Below, in pieces: positions 7,060 through 8,001 of a DNA stretch of 8,001 nucleotides. Within the stretch, counting starts at the first letter, position 1, and every line of letters starts with the position of its first letter. The notes beneath the pieces are model-generated. The model saw only the letters and a list, made by a program, of their open reading frames with translations, was not told the origin of the DNA and did not search any database. The position numbers and the translations under genes are program-made. Where the stretch lies: the NCBI GenBank assembly GCA_035456265.1, contig DATIDP010000214.1, positions 1 through 8,001 on the forward strand. Reading direction: 5' to 3'. This DNA is from DASUPK01 sp035456265 (GTDB taxonomy: Bacteria; Actinomycetota; Thermoleophilia; Solirubrobacterales; 70-9).

Positions 7060-7415
7060 CTGTCCGGCGGGGAGGACCCCCTCGTGGTGAGAACCGGTCA
7101 CGAGGAAGACGTCGGCGTTCAGACCCCGTTCGCGCCCTCGGTGTCGACCCGCAACACAGAGATACCCCCTCGGCAAGTAGTGATCGGAGGACCGTGCCGG
7201 CCTCGCCCCCGAGCGGCACGCAGAGGCTCACCTTGGCGCCGAGTCGGGCCGCTCATGCGGGCGACCCAGAAGCCCTGACCACCAGCGTGCAGATGAATGT
7301 CCGGCTCGCCGCCGGAGGCCTCCTCCACCGTGATGGTGACGACTGGCGAGGGTGCGAACACCGTGACCGAGCAGGGCTTGAGCGGAAGCTCGAGACCACT
7401 TCCGTCCACAGGCAT
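7060..7415 (-). pseudogene. Decayed, truncated PfkB-like sugar kinase
   Basis: This minus-strand remnant is the N-terminal third of a kinase homologous to the plus-strand gene at 7638. Residues 17-54 from the ATG at 7415 (VTVFAPSP... to ...GGQGFWVARM) match that protein at 20 of 38 positions without gaps. After ARM (7256-7254) one extra base breaks the frame: removing it restores MAARLGAKVSLCVPLGGEAG and then LRSLLAEGVS in the shifted frame. At a TCTCT run (7162-7158) the frame returns, giving VLRVDTEGANGV, and a TGA follows at 7119-7121. Beyond it only scattered similarity remains (a DR-type motif near 7090), and the right boundary is approximate. The C-terminal two thirds, where PfkB proteins carry the catalytic GxGD, are absent. 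Several independent lesions plus truncation argue for real decay rather than a sequencing slip. The level of identity shows an old paralogue, not a fresh duplication. Confidence 0.75.
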
Positions 7416-7447
7416 CGTCCCAGCCTACGGTTGCTGCATCCACGGTG

Positions 7448-7496
7448 TCTAGGTGTGCAGCACGGATAGGGTCCGGAGCCGGACACGGATTCCTGC
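7448..7496 (+). repeat. 49-bp inverted repeat, right copy, upstream of the kinase leader
   Basis: This is the partner of 6958-7006 in opposite orientation, running TCTAGGTGT to GATTCCTGC on the plus strand. It contains a different, tighter dyad, GTCCGG-AG-CCGGAC (7471-7484). It lies 50 bp before the 24-codon ORF and points towards the kinase. No target-site duplication is visible outside the two copies. The rest of the 7416-7546 gap shows no recognisable promoter boxes apart from a TAGGGT (7467-7472) that has the -10 TANNNT form but no good -35. Confidence 0.6.
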
Positions 7497-7534
7497 TCGA
7501 CCGCACGTTGATTCCCTCCGGCAACGACCGAACA

Positions 7535-7540
7535 GAGGAG
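7535..7540 (+). promoter_or_regulatory. Strong ribosome binding site of the 24-codon ORF
   Basis: GAGGAG is followed by 6 nt (CGAGAG) and ATG at 7547. It is among the best SDs in the window. It supports translation of the very short ORF, whereas the kinase start at 7638 has no SD of its own. Confidence 0.6.
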
Positions 7541-7546
7541 CGAGAG

Positions 7547-7621
7547 ATGGCGACCACCACCAGGGAGCACCGCGACAACGTGGCCCCCGCCACCGGGCGG
7601 GCCTTCCTGGCGCGTCCCTAG
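7547..7621 (+). CDS. 24-residue ORF, possible leader peptide or gene remnant
   Basis: The ORF starts MATTTREHRDNVAPATG, is hydrophilic, and stops at TAG (7619-7621), 16 nt before the kinase ATG and in a different frame. I do not recognise it. Evidence for translation is the strong, well-spaced SD. Its 3' half contains GGCCCCCGCC...GGGCGGGCC (about 7582-7602), which could fold into a GC-rich hairpin. Two readings fit: a leader peptide through which ribosomes reach the SD-less kinase start (translational coupling or attenuation), or the surviving 5' end of a lost gene whose promoter now drives the kinase. Confidence 0.4.
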   Translation: MATTTREHRDNVAPATGRAFLARP

Positions 7622-7637
7622 AGTCGCGCCCCTTCCG

Positions 7638-8001
7638 ATGACCGTGTCCGCAGGACGAGTCACGATCTTCGGGCCCAGCCCGATGCTGAGCGTGACGGTC
7701 GAGGCGCGCGGGGAGGGTCGCGACGACGTGCATTGCCACCCCGCGGGCCAGGGCGTCTGGCTGGCCAGGATGGCTGGTGAGCTCGCCGCATGGCCCGTCC
7801 TCTGCTCGCTGATCGGCGGAGAGACCGGGGTGGTGCTCGAGCCGCTGCTCGAGCGGCTCCCGGGGGAGCTGAGGCTGGTTCGATCGGACTCCTCGAGCGG
7901 GTGCTACGTGACCGACCGCCGCAGTGGGGAGCGGAAGGTCGTGGCGCAGGCCTATGTCGAACATCCCTCGAGGCACGCCGCCGATGAGCTGGTTGCTGCG
8001 A
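7638..8001 (+). CDS. PfkB-family (1-phosphofructokinase-like) sugar kinase, N-terminal part, cut by window end
   Basis: The first 121 codons are visible and open to the window edge. The N-terminus VTIFGPSPMLSVTVE (8-22) matches the first strand of the hexose-phosphate branch of the ribokinase/PfkB family. Then come HPAGQGVWLARMAGEL (34-49), CSLIGGETGVVLEPLLERL (56-74), which is the typical LGxxGxLLxxLL helix, and SGCYVTDRRSGER (87-99), the lid-strand region. Such kinases phosphorylate fructose-1-P, fructose-6-P or tagatose-6-P with ATP in the cytosol; the substrate cannot be assigned because the catalytic C-terminus lies outside. The motif after strand 1 is odd: the usual GG-x-G-x-N-x-A has become AGQGVWLA, losing the Asn. 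M. tuberculosis Rv2029c (PfkB) is a dormancy-regulon member next to a usp gene, a comparable setting. No SD precedes the ATG. Confidence 0.78.
   Translation, partial: MTVSAGRVTIFGPSPMLSVTVEARGEGRDDVHCHPAGQGVWLARMAGELAAWPVLCSLIGGETGVVLEPLLERLPGELRLVRSDSSSGCYVTDRRSGERKVVAQAYVEHPSRHAADELVAA

Noticed and set aside
6958..7496. Insertion sequence bounded by the 49-bp repeats
   Set aside because: There is no transposase, no target-site duplication was found (flanks CCGCCCG and TCGACCG are not a convincing match), and the copies sit where promoters are expected. Left open as a repeat only.

Overview
The window looks like chromosomal DNA from a high-GC actinobacterium. Coding regions are strongly GC-rich in third positions, GTG and TTG starts occur, and the protein families are typical of that phylum. 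A deep lineage such as Thermoleophilia is a guess, because there is no rRNA or marker gene here. No tRNA, CRISPR array, transposase or phage gene was seen.

Layout. Minus strand, 53-289: a tiny double-CxxC zinc-ribbon protein. Minus, 438-1982: a secreted Asp-box (BNR) beta-propeller of the sialidase fold, whose start is best placed at a TTG behind a near-perfect Shine-Dalgarno (SD). Minus, 2157-3044: a K+-channel-like membrane protein. It diverges, with only 42 bp between them, from a plus-strand two-gene operon: a Pit-type phosphate transporter (3087-4097) and a translationally coupled DUF47/PhoU-like protein (4094-4705). Next come two divergent universal stress proteins (minus 4733-5173, plus 5293-5802). 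After them, on the minus strand, is an M50 site-2-type membrane protease with a C-terminal CBS pair (5781-6929), overlapping the second usp gene tail to tail. The right end holds a decayed, truncated minus-strand copy of a PfkB-like sugar kinase (about 7060-7415), a 24-codon ORF with a strong SD (7547-7621), and the start of an apparently intact PfkB-like kinase on the plus strand (7638 to beyond the window).

How the parts fit. The left half handles ions and phosphate: channel, Pit, DUF47. The right half (usp, usp, M50-CBS protease, PfkB kinase) has the same gene types as parts of the mycobacterial DosR dormancy regulon, such as the Rv2623-Rv2626c and Rv2028c-Rv2029c neighbourhoods, so a low-energy, hypoxia or stress role is a reasonable inference.

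The most unusual signals are at the right end. About 49 bp is duplicated in inverted orientation on both sides of the kinase pseudogene, one copy next to the protease start and the other upstream of the kinase leader. The live and dead kinases also share an altered N-terminal motif, GQGxWxARM, where PfkB proteins usually have a GG-x-G-x-N signature.
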